Positions 1 to 13,279 of a stretch of DNA of 64,000 bases are shown here, piece after piece (position 1 is the stretch's first letter; the number at the start of each line of letters is the position of its first letter). The stretch spans positions 31,434,001 through 31,498,000 of the forward strand of contig NC_046675.1 of NCBI RefSeq assembly GCF_003369915.1, read 5' to 3'. The DNA is from Drosophila miranda (taxonomy: Eukaryota; Arthropoda; Insecta; Diptera; Drosophilidae). The translations under genes and the position numbers were made by a program. The notes under the pieces are model-generated. The model did no database searches. It saw only the letters and a list, made by a program, of their open reading frames with translations, and was not told the DNA's origin.

Positions 1-117
1 GCCTGTTTTAACGCCAAAAGTGTGACATATAATTTTGAAAATGACAAGCGGCATCTACAACACCAAGAAAACCAACAAGAAGAACACCAGCAACAACAGC
101 AGGAGGAACACCAATAA
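1..117 (+). CDS. C-terminal end of an unidentified gene (truncated by window edge)
   Basis: The frame starting at base 1 is open for 38 codons and ends at TAA (115-117). The peptide starts ACFNAKSVTYNFENDKRH and ends in a Gln/Glu/His-rich tail typical of Drosophila C-termini. It stops abruptly where strongly AT-rich noncoding DNA begins. No splice acceptor is needed, so this may be the end of a larger exon that enters from the left. The family cannot be recognised from so little sequence. It could also be a chance open frame. Confidence 0.4.
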   Translation, partial: ACFNAKSVTYNFENDKRHLQHQENQQEEHQQQQQEEHQ

Positions 118-139
118 GAATGGAGGCGATAGCTGGACC

Positions 140-930
140 TTTTAATACCCTTCTTAATGCATTGTTCTTAAAGATCGTATACGAAATTAGTTCAAGAAAT
201 TCAGAAAATTCTTAAAATTTTAAATTTAATAATTAAAACAAACTAATATTCTACATTTTAAATATAAAATGGTAAAAAAAATTTTTTACAAAATACTTTA
301 AAGAGATAATAATAAATAATAAATAATGTATTAAAAATTTATAAATTAAACACTACAAAATTAAAACTTAGGACTAAGAAATTAAAATGAAACACTAAAA
401 AATTAAAATAAACTAAGAAGAAAATACTAGAAAATAATAAAAAAAAAATTAATGAAAAATTAAAAAATACTATACAAAAACTTAAACAAAATACAAAAAT
501 TTAAATAATCTACAATAAATTAACAAAAAAATAAAAATGTTTAAATAAAATTAAAAAAACTAAATAAATATCAAAAATTTAATAAAATAAAAAATGTAAA
601 TTAATAAAACCAATTTAAATAAAATGAAAAAAAAAAACATTAAAAAATACCATACAAAAATAATAAATAATAATAATTCTAATAAAAATTACCCTTAAAC
701 GCTAAAAAGTAATATAAACTAAAAAGAAAGTACTAAAAAATACTTTTAAAGTTAAAAAAAAAACTAAGTAAAATAAAAGTATCAAGTAAAATACCAAAAA
801 AAAATACATATACAAAATTCTACTACACATTAAATATTACAAATAAAATGCTACAAATTAAAACTACTAAAAATAAAATACAATAAACAATAAATACAAT
901 AAAGAATAGAGAATAAAATTTCTAATTCCG
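140..930. repeat. AT-rich low-complexity block
   Basis: Nearly pure A/T sequence built from repeated 'aataaa', 'ttaaaaa' and 'aaaatac' words, with only isolated C or G. No coding signal is visible. Confidence 0.7.
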
Positions 931-3589
931 CGTTGGGTAAAAAAGACAACCTCGAGAAATTTCCTCTAGATGGCTCTAAAAGTAGTGCTTCACTCTGCAT
1001 AAGAACCATGCTCTTAAGAACAGTCGAAAATCCATCTCTTTCTTGATTCTAAACAACCACTGTGACCCCTTTTTTAGGGTATAACAAGAGGATCCGTCCG
1101 AACAGGCAAAAACCCATAACAACAATTCAACAGCGAGAATGTCACCAAAGCAACAGACACGCAAAAGGGTCGCCCCTCGCCGCTCCTCCTCCCTTCCAGC
1201 ATCGATGCTGCTTGGCTGACGGGGAGGGGGGACCTACATTCTACAGTGGAAGCCCCTCCGCGGTCCCCCCACCCCTTTTGGGGCCCTGATCATTTACTTT
1301 ACGACTGCCGTGTGCCGTTTTTGTTGGCTTGTTTTTGTTCCTTTTTCCTTTAATTTTATGCCTCGATTTCGAGTCTCATTTACAAATTTCTGAAGCAAAA
1401 GAAAAGAATAGAATAAAAGGTAAAGCAGGAGGCAGAGAAGAGGATAAAAGAGCGGCATAGAAGGAGCCAAGGAGTAGGAGAAGAGACTGCTGAAGAGAGG
1501 AGACAAGGAGTAGGAAAGGGAGGAATTTATATTTCCCTTAGAAATCACCCAAAAAAACCCACAAAAATGTACCCCAAAACGTGCTCTAAATACTCCCCAA
1601 TGTTTCCCTTTTTTTCATTCCAATTTTCTCTTGGATTTTCGTATACCAATCATCATTCATAATCCTCAAAAATATAATCCCAAAATCGTAGATCTACATC
1701 CGCCAACTTCCTTTCTACCTTTTTTTTCTCTTGCTGATTGCTTCTCCTTCGGTTTGCCGATAAATAATGTTCTCCTTCAAAAGCAAGACCCAAGCGGAAA
1801 TAGAAAAAGGGTTTGGCTGGGACAGGGACAGGGCCACACGACATGATGCTGCCGCTGCTGCTGCTGCTGCTGGATGTCGTTGCCTTCCTCTGGACCCCAA
1901 AGGCGTGACGCCAAAGGCAATAATCAGGCAACAGGCAAACGGCAACCCATCCCCCGGACACGTCACCAAAACTAAGACTAGCATCCAGACAGCATGCCTG
2001 ATTCCAGCCTTCCTTTTAGCCAGTCTTCTTAGCCATTACGGGCCGCATCGAAAGCGTCTTGTGGGAGCCACACGCAACAGTTGTGCTTCGATCTCAATAG
2101 ACAGAAATCAATTTCTGATTTTGTGATAAATATTTTGTAGAAATTCCTCGACAACGATTTAACGACAATCTGCCATATAGCGGCCCCCATGTGGTATGTC
2201 TAGTGTCCACGAGATTATTTACATTTACACCTGTTTCAGGCGTCGCTCCCCCTCCTTCTCTCTGGGTGCTCCACACTTCATGCCACGCTGCTGCCTTTGC
2301 TGCTCCACACTTCATGCCACGCTGCTGCTTTTGCTTTTGCTGCCGCTGCCTGCTAATGAGGCCGCTTTGCAGCCGAGTAGTTTGACATTTTGACCAGGGC
2401 CCTCAGAGCGTACGACGACCACCAGCCGAGTGTGTGATCATCTGTTGATTTCTTTTTACAATTCGGTGTTTCCTCTGCGATGCTTATCAGCGACAAGAGA
2501 GACAGAGAGAAGATGCCGCTGGCGATGCCGATGGCGATCCCTGATGCTGTTTTGTGTCCAAGAAGATCTCCTATCAGCCATCAAGTTGGCTGGTTTTTCT
2601 GTGGTACCGTTTCTCGTTTGCCTCAATTAATGAAAATTAAAATTTTCTCCAGGGCGACGATGCTTATCGCGCGAAAAGAAACAATCGATTAATGCAAATG
2701 CTGGCCGGGGCAGGGGCAGGGTCGGTGGGGCGAAAATAACTTACAATTATGTTAAAGTGTTGAAAACGATTTGATTGTTTGATTGTTTGATTGGTCTTCC
2801 GATTGGCAGACGTTTGATAAGAACCCTTCCGAAACCCATGAAATATTAATTTCTTTACACTTGACAAAAAGAAAGGAACGGCACAGGAAAAGCCTAGGAA
2901 AACCCCGGTGTAGAAATTAGTTTCCCTGTCTCTCCACCGGAAATTAAGCATTAATCTCCTCCGAATTTGTCAAGCCAAAAAGCTTCGACTATTCAGCCAT
3001 TCATTCGCTCATTCATTCATGGGGTTTCTTTGAATGAAAATTGAAAAACTACATGGCCCTAGAGTGGGCTCTCGACTCGACTGCTGGGCCTTTGTCCGTT
3101 TGCTTGTTTATAAATAGAAGTAAATTAATAACATAAGTACCTAATCCAATCAATCAAACGGGGTAAATCAGAGATCCCTCTCCCCCACCAAACGCCAAAA
3201 GGCAACTCAAACAACAGCCACAGAGAGGCACAACAATCGGTGGAAACAACAAAAACCACTGTGACGGACTGACTACAAGATAAAAACATCAACGGCAACA
3301 GCCACAACAATCACAACACAGGCACAGGCACAACACAGGCACAGCAACTGCCACAGTCAGAGGCACAGCCTCACAGTCACAGCAGTCGTCCGTCCGTCCG
3401 TCTGTCCGTTAAGTTTTTAGCTGTAACAAAAATCGGATATGCCCATCCCTAAAAAAAAAACGCAAACAGATACAACGAAAAAAAAAAAGACACACAAAAA
3501 TATGAAAGGAGAACCAAAAGATTTTAGAAGAGATCTTTGAATACCCTTAATGGGCGGCTTGGAGTTCTGGGATATGTACTCGGAAAATA

Positions 3590-4220
3590 CCAGAAAATAA
3601 TACTGAAAATTATTAACAAAAACTAAAAAATCATTTAAATCTGGTTATATTTATTTTTAAAGAATGGCAGATAAATTCTGGAAAAATACTAAAAACACCA
3701 GAAAATACTAGAAAATACCAGAAAGTAATAGAATACTATATACTAAAATACTAATACTAAATACTAAAATAATACTAGAAAAATACCAGAAAATATACTA
3801 TACGTTATAAGCGAATACTAGAAAATCGCTCAAATCTGGATATATTTATTTATAAAAAATAGTAGGTAAATTCTAGAAAAATACTGGAAAATACCAGAAA
3901 ATACTAGAAAGTTCCAGATTACTAGATACTAATTTACTAATACTAAATACTAGAAAATAACAGAAAAAATACTTCAAGTTATAAACCAAAATTAGAACAT
4001 CTCTAATATCTGGATAGATTTATTTATAAAGAATGGCAGACAAATTCTAGAAAAATACTAGAATAATACTAGAAAATACAAGAAAATGACTAGAATAATA
4101 CTAGCATATTATTAGAATATTAGAAAACATTAGAAAATAACAGAAACAAATACTGTCAAAATACCAGAATAGGACTAGAAAATATTATGAAAAATACTAT
4201 ACTACGCACTTAAAATAATG
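3590..4220. repeat. Degenerate repeats of about 190 bp made of 'aatactagaaaatacc' words
   Basis: Three diverged copies begin at the phrase 'tctggatatatttattta' or a variant (near 3,640, 3,835 and 4,010). Each continues as 'aaagaatggcagataaattc' or a variant and then a run of short words of the type aatactagaaaataccag. This is a nested structure: a short motif amplified inside a longer unit. It is noncoding. Confidence 0.65.
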
Positions 4221-4364
4221 AACTACTTGGGAGATCTTCAACCAAACTTCGATCTTTCACTATCCAATCAAAGAACATGCCTATGCTTTCTGTGAGAGTA
4301 TACCAAATAATATTATTAATACACGACACAAAAGTAGAAGAGTAGTCTTTTCATCTACATATAT

Positions 4365-4500
4365 TTGCAGTCTTTCTGTTCTTTCCACAGTCTGCCAGTC
4401 TTCTATCTCTGTTCCTTCCACAGTCTTCAATCTTCCATCTCTGCTCTTTCTACAGTCTTCTATCTCTGTTCTTTCTACAGTCTTCCAGTCTTCAGTGCTG
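4365..4500. repeat. Pyrimidine-rich minisatellite
   Basis: Repeated words 'tctctgttctttccacagtc' and 'cttccatctctgctctttct', about 30 bp apart, four to five diverged copies. The repeat explains the open frames seen on both strands here. Confidence 0.6.
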
Positions 4501-7500
4501 CTTTCTACAACGAGTATCGTACTATATGGAGGCTGATGTTTCAGTTGATGGTTGATGCTGTCGCCTGGCGACATTTGCGGAACTGGAACCAACATCGCGT
4601 TCCCTGTCCTCTACCTTCTGGAGGTCCGTTTGCTTTCGTTATGTTTCGTTCTTCCAGTCTTCAGTCCAGTTTCAAGCTTGATCTCTTTGGATTCTGGATT
4701 CTGATGCTGTCGCTCTGGCTCACATTCACGCCCTCAGCCTCCTCACTAACCCCTCCCCGCCCCCTGGGTCTGTGGAGGTCTGGGGGTCTGTGGCTCTAGA
4801 GGTCTGGGGGTCTGGGGGTCTGGGGGTCTGGTGGCCAATCCTTACTTTTTTTTTTCTTTACTTTTTTTTTGGTCTCTTGCGGGTCTCGCGCTGTGGCTCT
4901 TTTTATGAATATGAATGGCTTAGCACGCGCCTTTTAAGCCACCAGCTGAGATGACTTGTGGCTTTTCAATTTCTTGTTGTGTTGTTGCGCGTTTTGCTCT
5001 TTTACTTGTCGACTTCCCTACTCTGTCCCCTGTCCTCTGTCCACCTCTATCTCCATCTCTACCTCTCTGCTCTATACGTAAGATGTCTCGTAGTGTCTCT
5101 TGTATTGATCAACGTTATACCCTTTTAAAGAGGGGGGGTATAATGATTGTCCCGTGGCAAAAAAATGGGACATCACTTTTCCATAGTCCATTTTGGACCC
5201 CTCTAGGAATCTTTTCATCCTTTGAAGAGACAGTATTTTTTCTGAATTCCATGATTTCTTATAATTTTTTGAGGAACAAATTTTTTTTTTATATATTTTA
5301 TTATTATTATTATTATCTATAATTTTTCTATATTTTTTTTAGACTTTTTTATACTTTTTTATATTTTTGTATATTTTTGTATTTTTTTATATTTTTTCGA
5401 GAATACTTTCAAACTTTTTTCCATTTATATAATTAAGAGGCACAAAAACAGATTTTTTTTAATAATCCGAATTTCTTCCGTATAACCATCTTGTAGGGCA
5501 TCCGCAGCTTCGTTCAACCAAAGCTATAAATCTTTCCGGCTTTTTTTCTACAATTTTTTTGTATGAATTATTGAGTACTTGACGATCTCTAGGCCTCTCT
5601 GTGTCTCTCCTTCCCCGTCCCTCCGTCTCTGGGTCTCTGTCCCCGTCTCTGGGTCCCTCCTCCTCCCCGTCTCTGGGTCTCTCCGTCTCTGGGCCTCTTT
5701 CGGCTTTAGCGTAATGACTGAGCGCAATTTCTTTTCTTTTTCTTACATATTTTTTGCTGCCATACTTGAGTTTCTTTTTGGTTTTTTTGGCTTAGAAAGA
5801 TACACGTATCTAACGGATAAATAAAGTTGAAATACATTCCTTCAAAGGGTATCCACAAATCGAGTAAATCTTTGCTTTGCCAGGCGACCGGAAATGAGTA
5901 ATCAAAGATCATGCGCGATTATTAGCGAATAGATATATTTTAGGGGAGCACAGTGATGGATGATGGATGATTGATGAGGTTAGGATCTGCCGAAAGAGAG
6001 AAAATGTTGCCTCCTTCTGTATAGGGAAAACCATTCCCCACATTCGCTGTCAAATATTATTGGAAATCCACTAAAATGTGAAATTATGAAGCAGGTGGAA
6101 ATGGAAATTTATGGTAACTTTTATACGTTTTTCCTATGGAAAAACAGATCTCTGATCTGTGTGTATCGCTTACTCGTATCGATTTTCCACTGGCCGCAAA
6201 AACTGAACTTCAATCAAGTAATGACCAGGTTCGATCATCAGATCAGGCGGCCACAATTTCTTGTCTCTATGTGTGTGTCTGTGTGCTGGGTGTAACATGA
6301 GTAATGCCAGCCCAGATACAGATACAGATCAGTAGCCCGGTAGACAATAAAAGCCACAGACCCAGACATGGCCCGGGCACATTGACCATTAAAAACAAGA
6401 GGGAGACCCGACCCCCATTCCGTTCTCTGCGTTCCAAGCCCTTCCCTTCTAATTGGCGCGTCCCCGTAAAAAACAAGAGTGGAGTAAAAAGATCTCCAAG
6501 TGGGGCATAAAACTCAACATTTTATGTAATGTGTTCATTAGAGAACTGCTCCGCTCTGGGCTCCCCCCTCTTTCCATTCTCTAGGCGTCTGCCTCTGGGA
6601 ATAATTGATCCAATAACACAGCAGGCCGTTGATTTTTTACAATCGAACGATAAAATTTACTATCGTTGATCGATATTGATCGCAAATTAGTTATTAATCG
6701 AGGTCCGGCCTTTGTCTTCGCTTTAGAATTTTTCTTTTGTTTTATGTCCAAGCCAAAAAAAAAAAAAAAAAAAAAAAATGTAAGGAATTTTTATAACGTA
6801 TGTAAACGTTTTTCTGGTATTTTGTTATTGGTGAATTCCCCCCACACCCCAAAAAAATTAACGATTGAAAGCCCTATTGGACATGGCCCATAAAAATGGG
6901 TTTTTTTGTTTCGAAACCCATCAAAAATGGTAAATGCTACACAAATGAGATACGTTTTTTAGTTTTTATTTTTATTTTTTAAAGTCCACTTTTTGATGAT
7001 GTCTATATACATATCTCTAAAACGATTTATAGGGTGGCAGAGGGGGGTATGTCTAGAAGTTCCATTAGAAATGTTCTGCAGTTTGGTTTTTATTCACACG
7101 AAGCTTTTTTCCCAACCGAGGGGCGCTGCTGCATGGCGCGTAAGTCTTAGAACCGACAGTTGTTACCCTAATACGTTTTTAGGGCAATAATTAAATTTTT
7201 TTTGTATATTAATCCCTGAAAATATATCTTTAATATGGATCTGGAGAAAAATTATATCATTTAAATATTCTTATATAAAAAAAGGAAGATTTCTACACAT
7301 TTTCAGGTCTACAGCTTTTGAATTTTGGCGAAATTTAGCCCTTAGTCACTCTAGAGAATAGCAAACACTGATAGAGGGCTCTCTGATCTCTTTTTTCAAG
7401 TAAAGGTACTACAAATTAATGCTCTATTAATCAAAATGGATCGTTTAATAGCTCAAACCTTTTTCCAGGGCATCACCAAGTCTAGCAAGAGTTTTCTTCA

Positions 7501-8939
7501 CTAGATTTCATTCCCAAATTAGTTAAAGCCTCAGAAAGGTATCCCATTTGATTGCAGTTTTTAGGTGTAAATGGCAATTAGCCTCAAGAGTAGGAAGATC
7601 AGAAGAGGGGAGAGTAGACATGCCTCAAGAGAAGGAGTAGAGAGGCCTCAAGAAAAGGAAGGCCTCAAGAGAAGGAAGATCAAGAAAGGGGAGAGAGTAG
7701 GGAAGCCCCAAACGAAGGAAGATCAGGAAAGGAGTAAGAGTAGGGGAGGACTAAAAGGAAGACCCTGTCCCGTGTCTTTCAGGGCAACATTGTCACCCAG
7801 TCTTAAGGCCTGTCATCTGTACGCCTGACAGTTGGACATAAATGCCACACGCAGACGCCTGCTAGACAATCCCCTACCGACTGTGGGGGCCGCCGCCGCC
7901 GCCGCCAGAGTCCGGTTTACCGAGTGTCTTCCTTTTGCACATAAAATCCATGGAGCTGCTATCATTATTATTATTATTGAATGTTGCTTTCGGCATAAAC
8001 TAACGCAATTGAATGCCCAGCAATAATCGGGGGGATAAACATTCCTGCACAGAAATTGAGTGCATAAATCAAAACTTAACGAGGGGCATGGAATGAAGAG
8101 CAAACGAAATGTCCGTAGATACCACGTGATTGATAAGGAAAATGTGCGATCAAGTCTCAAGAAGTCATTGCCAAAAAAAAGGGTTCAATGACCAGAAAAA
8201 ATGTCCTTAAAGTGGGTAGAAAATTCCACTAAATTCAGCTTAAGATTTCCTCTGCAAAAAATAAACATTTCGGCTGTAATTATCCCACATCTCAATCAGA
8301 TTCTAGTTCTCTTAATTTTAACAAACCAAAAAACACACAATTCCCCCCAATCGTCCCCCATTCCTCCATTGAAGACACACTTCCATCGCTGCACCGATGG
8401 CTCGTCGGACAGTAGCTCAAAATTGTTGAATGCAGGTGGTAGCCCTGGGGGCCGTCAAATTACCGGGCATGGACCCGACTGAGCGACCGAGTGAGCGGTT
8501 GGGCCCCTGCTAATAAAGCCGTAAAATTAAACGCCAACAGAGCCAGCCAGGCCATCAAGAGAGGCCAGTGATAAACGCCCCAGAGATGTTTTGAATTGTT
8601 TATTTGCGTGCAAATAATTGCAGCCCCGAACGTCGACCGGCCAGAGGGATTCTCTGGGTGATTGGCTGCGCATTGTAATCAGCTTTTCCACTCCCTTGCC
8701 CCCTCAATCCCCCTCAATCGCAAACGAGGTGTCCCTTCTCTTTCCGCAAACGGATGCCACTTTGTGGGGGGCATGGAGGCGTCAATTGGCCGTACTAATG
8801 AGCCGCTAATGAGAAAGCATCGTTGCAGGTCCCTCCAAGAAGAAGAATGGCGTCACACGAGATGTTTTTTCATCGACAAATAAACCGAAGGCATTTTAGG
8901 GACAGAAAATTCAGTGAAACAGAATCGGTTCGTATTTAA

Positions 8940-9500
8940 TTTATTCATTTTAATAATCTATCGTTGAAAAAGGTACAAAAATTAAAATCTTTTTAGTATT
9001 TTTATGAGAATTTTATAAATTTTTTTTGTATTAATTTAACTTAAATTTATATAATTATTTTTATGTTATATTTTTTTTAGCTTTTATTTAATTTTTTTAG
9101 TTGTTATTTATTATTTTTAGTTTTTATTTTTTTTTTTAGTTTTTTATTTATTTTGCTATTTAATTTGCATTCATTTTTTATTATTTTTCCTTTTATATTT
9201 TTAATGTAATTTTTATTTATTTGTAGTTCTTTTTTATCAATTTAATTTTCTATGAATTTTTATTAATTTAATTTATATTTATTTTTGTATTTTTCTATTT
9301 TGTATTTATATAAATATCTTTTATTTGTATTTATTTATTTTTTATTTGGAGAATTTTTTAATTGTTTTGGATCTTTTTTATTTTTATACTTTTTTAATTA
9401 ATTATTTTGTTTTTAATATTATTTTTGTATTTAATATTATGATTTATTTGTTTCATTTATTATTAATTAATTAAGTACATTTTTTATTATTTTTTTATTA
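8940..9500. repeat. T-rich low-complexity block
   Basis: Nearly pure T/A sequence with repeated 'tttttattta' words. No gene signal. Confidence 0.7.
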
Positions 9501-11169
9501 TTATCTCAAGAGAGAATAAAGCTATCGTTTCTTCGAAAAAGTTCTGCAATCCTCAATCACATCAAGAACTTGTGAAATCTACAAGTATTTCAAGGGGCGT
9601 TTCCTCGCAAAAATAATTAAAATATTTACACAAATGCCAGGAAAAAAGGCAGAAAAATCAACCACAAGCAAAAACAAAAAAAAAAGACTTTCCGACATTT
9701 AAACGAGTTCAAAGCAAAAAGCAAGACACGAAAAAAAACGCAAATGTAAACGCCCCAAAATGCGGGCAGCAGGCAGCAAGACTATCCGTATCCGTATTCG
9801 TATCTGTATCTGTAGCTATGTATCTATGTTTATGCTGTTGTATCTGTGGCTATGTTTCTGCAGTTTAGTCCCACCCGACAAGGCCATAAATGTTTTTTGT
9901 TTCTGTTGAGAGTTGTAAAATGTAAAGCGCTTGTTGAATGGATATTTCCCAGGTTTCTATAAATCCCGCAAGCCGCTAGCCACTTCATTAGCGAAACATT
10001 TTGTCGCCTGTATTTCAAGTCAGAGATCCCCTCCATCCAAATCTAATCCCATCTACGTCTGGGATGTGGAACCACCCAATGGCCAAGCAAAGTGTCCAAA
10101 GTGTCAGCAAAAACCGAGACAAAAATTTAATTAACTGGCGTCCAGGCTGTTGAAAAATATTAATAAAACATTTCAATTTTCATATTTATTTTTTTAACTA
10201 GTTTTTCGTTGGTGAAACTTGTTTTTTTGTTGGTAATCTCTTAATTGATGCCAAAGCAAAATATTTTGGAAACAAAAGACCCGCGATACGAGCCATAAAT
10301 AAGAACCCAAGCAACTTGGCGGCTCATTAGCAGAGAGCCAGCGAGAGAGAGGTTTGGTGGAAAGCCAGCGACAGAGAGAGCTTCAAGAAGTGCCGCAGCA
10401 GCACCTGGAAAAGCACCTGGAAGTGGATGGTGTCCCCGTCGATCAGTTCAGGTTCAGGTCGGGTGCGGGTTCGGGTTCGGGTTTGGAGGCGACCCCATGC
10501 CTGGGGTGCCATAAAACAAAATCAGTTTGAAATGAAAACATATCCATGGCTCGTTAGTTGCCTGATCGCAGCAGGGTGGTAAAAGCAATCCAATCCCCCC
10601 TCCCCACACACCTCCCCCCCTTTAGAACTACAACGATATATCGTACGAGTAGGGAAATTGTAGCAATAGACCAGATTGTCGGGCAGAATGTGAGTGTGGG
10701 GGGCACAGGATTTCGGCCTAGCTGATAGGCAATTTTGGGAATACAAACAATAAGAGACAAAAATTATTCACTAATATTGTTTATTATTAGTCAATAGAAA
10801 ACAATATAAACTATTGGAAAACATTTAGTTTTTGTTGAAGAAATCGTTTTTATAATTTTACTGAATTTTTTTCCTTTGTTTGATCAAATTACTATTTGGA
10901 AATATATATCTTTTTTTTAATTTTATGAATATGACATCAAAAAAATTTAGTATTTACTTTTATTGGGAATTGATTAATGGACACAAAAAAAAAAAAAAAT
11001 TAGACGAATCGGATTAGATTTTAGGAGAAGTAAAAAATGCATCAAATATCTGAGTGCGGGTTTTTTTTTTTGTATATACCACAATTTTGGTTGAAATTAT
11101 TATCACATTTCATTGATTTCTTAGTGAAATTAAATGTTCTTTTGGTTTTCTAATCATTTTCTTAGAAAA

Positions 11170-11480
11170 ATACTGGAAAATATTTGGAAAATCCTAGAAG
11201 ATAACAGAAAAATATAAATTCTTAGTATTTTATTTGAAAAATACCAATTCTTAGAATTTTATTGGAAAAACACCAATTCTTAGTATTTTATTGAAAAAAT
11301 ACCAATTCATAGTATTTTTTTGAAAAATACCAATTAGAGTTTTATTTGAAAAATACCAACTCTTAGTATTTTATTTGAAAAGTACCAATTCTTAGAATTT
11401 GATTGGAAAAATACCAATTCTTAGTATTTTATTTTAAAAATAAAAATTGTTAGTATTTTATTGGAAAAAATACTGCTATA
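11170..11480. repeat. AT-rich minisatellite with a unit of about 30 bp
   Basis: About nine imperfect tandem copies of a unit of the form 'aaaaataccaattcttag' followed by 'tattttattgg'. The copies differ by single substitutions and 1-3 bp indels. Confidence 0.8.
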
Positions 11481-11920
11481 TGCAGCTCTCACGAATAATA
11501 TCGGTAGTATGGGAGACACAGAGACGTGTAGTTTTTAGGAGAGACCATTTCGATGTTATAAAATTGTAAAAAAAAGGGCCATAAAGTCACGTTTCAAAAA
11601 GGTAGACAATCTTATAGAAAATTGAATAATTTATCAGAAAATAGTATTTTTCTGTTGAAAATCGTCAAGGAAAAGCTATTAAAAACAGCAGTAAGCCGAA
11701 ACTGCGGTACTCCAGAGGGAAAGGGTATTTTTCTTTTGAAAATCGTCAAGGAAAAGGCTCCTAAAAGACCGGCCTTGTAGATCGAGAGAGATGGAGATCA
11801 GCGAACGAAACCCAGTAAGCAATATATTTTCCACTCAAATACTGTGTTAATTCACATGATAATCAGGGTCTGGGGCAGTAGTACACACAAAAAACGTCAC
11901 ACTTGTTGTTGGTCCAAAGG

Positions 11921-13279
11921 ATGGCACCGACTGGCACTAAACCAAAGTTTAAAAAAAGACTATCCAGCGAATCGACGACGGATCAACAGAAGCTGGCCGA
12001 GGTTCAGACGATCATCAAAAAGCTGGACGTCAGCAAGCAGGTGATCCTCGGGAGGGTCTACAAGAACGTGCCCGATGCGTGCAATGCGATCTGGAGGCGG
12101 CAATACCATTGTCTGGATCTGCAGAAGCTCGAACTGAAGATGCGTGGCTCTTCGCTGCAGACGTTTATACAGCAAATGTTTGAGGATTTTCGCAGTGCTC
12201 ACTTTCGCAGCCAACAGCTGCAGCATGAGATGAATATCCTGGACCAGGCGGGCATCAGGGAGCTGCCGAGCGTCAAGCGTTGCCAGATAACGTGGGGCAC
12301 GGCCGTGCAGCGCCGCACCACCACATTCCCCCAGTGGCCGTTTTATGCCCTGCCGGCGCTGATGAAAAATCTCCGCTCCCTGGAGATTCATTCGCCGCTG
12401 GAGGTCTGCTTCATTGAACAGTTCAAGATGCTGGAGGAGCTGCGCTTCCACGGCGAGGTAGAGACCTGGGTCCTAAAGGACATTCTGTCGAGTGACCTGC
12501 CCCTGAAGTTGCTACACTTTGTGGGCTCTCATTCGCCCGATCTCGTGGGCATCTCACAGTGCAAGCATATGGAAAACCTGATGGTGAATCAGTCTGTATT
12601 TCTGGACAACAAAGGGGAGATCTTTAGGCTGCCAAAGCTGCATATTCTGGAGATTAAGAAGCTCACCGAATCCAAGGACACAATGAAGACCCTGATGGAC
12701 ATCATTCGCCAGTGGGAGGACTATTTGCGTATCTTTCGCCTGAATTGTAGCTTCATCAACAGCGCCCAGGAGCTGATACCCTTGGAGCTATCGCGCTGTC
12801 GTTTCATGGACGGCCTGGAGCTGATCGATTGCAATTTTGGCAATCTGGAAATGTTAGATCTGGGACTGCCTGTGACCCACAAACATGCCGTATTCTGCCA
12901 TTGTCCGAATCTGTTGAACGAACACGTCTTGGACTTTGTCCAGGCCAATGCCAAACTGAAGCAGCTCGTGTTCATCCATTGCCCCTATCTGACAGTAGAG
13001 CTACTCCAGAGTGTCTACAAGCTGCGACGCCGTGACAAGAGTTCATATCCTTTGAAGATCAAATTCAAGGGTTCCCCCGACATCTGGGAGGCATATAAGA
13101 AAAATGTGTGTGCCCCCAGCTTCTTTGGAGATTTCTGATGTGTATTTTCTTTGTAGTATCGCAACTTTTGGTCCGACCGCGGGAATGTCCTTCAGGTGGA
13201 GCTCTTCAAGACCGACTATCGACCATTGCAGCACGTTCAGTTCACGTTCAAGACGCCACCCATCGCCAGAACGGAATAA
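11921..13279 (+). CDS. F-box/leucine-rich-repeat-like protein, two exons
   Basis: Exon 1 is 11,921-13,105 and exon 2 is 13,157-13,279, separated by a 51-bp intron (donor GTGTGTGC, acceptor TTTGTAG). Joined in phase 0 they give 435 residues. Without splicing the frame would end at 13,138, but the sequence after the acceptor stays clearly protein-like (YRNFWSDRGNVLQVELFKTD) until TAA. The start is the ATG at 11,921, which precedes a basic, Lys-rich N-terminus. Residues 20-60 (KKLDVSKQVILGRVYKNVPD...IWRRQY) resemble a diverged F-box. The rest has irregular LRR-like strands (LRSLEIHS, LHILEIKKL, LEMLDLGLP, LKQLVFIHCPYL) typical of F-box proteins that choose substrates for SCF ubiquitin ligases. 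That function is inferred from layout; no exact orthologue is recognised. Confidence 0.8.

Larger units (their letters stand above)
118..11920. other. Gene-poor intergenic region
   Basis: About 11.8 kb in which no convincing protein-coding exon was found on either strand. The open frames present are short and follow simple-sequence tracts. Contents are AT-rich low-complexity blocks (140-930, 8,940-9,500), degenerate repeats (3,590-4,220, 4,365-4,500, 11,170-11,480), a GA-rich stretch (7,580-7,760), homopolymer runs (for example poly-A near 6,756-6,778) and ordinary unique sequence that could hold regulatory DNA for genes on either side. Confidence 0.6.

Noticed and set aside
4365..4954. Overlapping frames rich in Ser/Phe/Leu or Trp/Gly
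   Set aside because: They derive from a pyrimidine minisatellite and a 'tctgggggtctggggg' repeat.
7571..7828. Lys/Arg/Glu-rich 85-codon frame
   Set aside because: Arises from a purine-rich simple repeat (agaggaaggcctcaag words); no splice signals or family resemblance.
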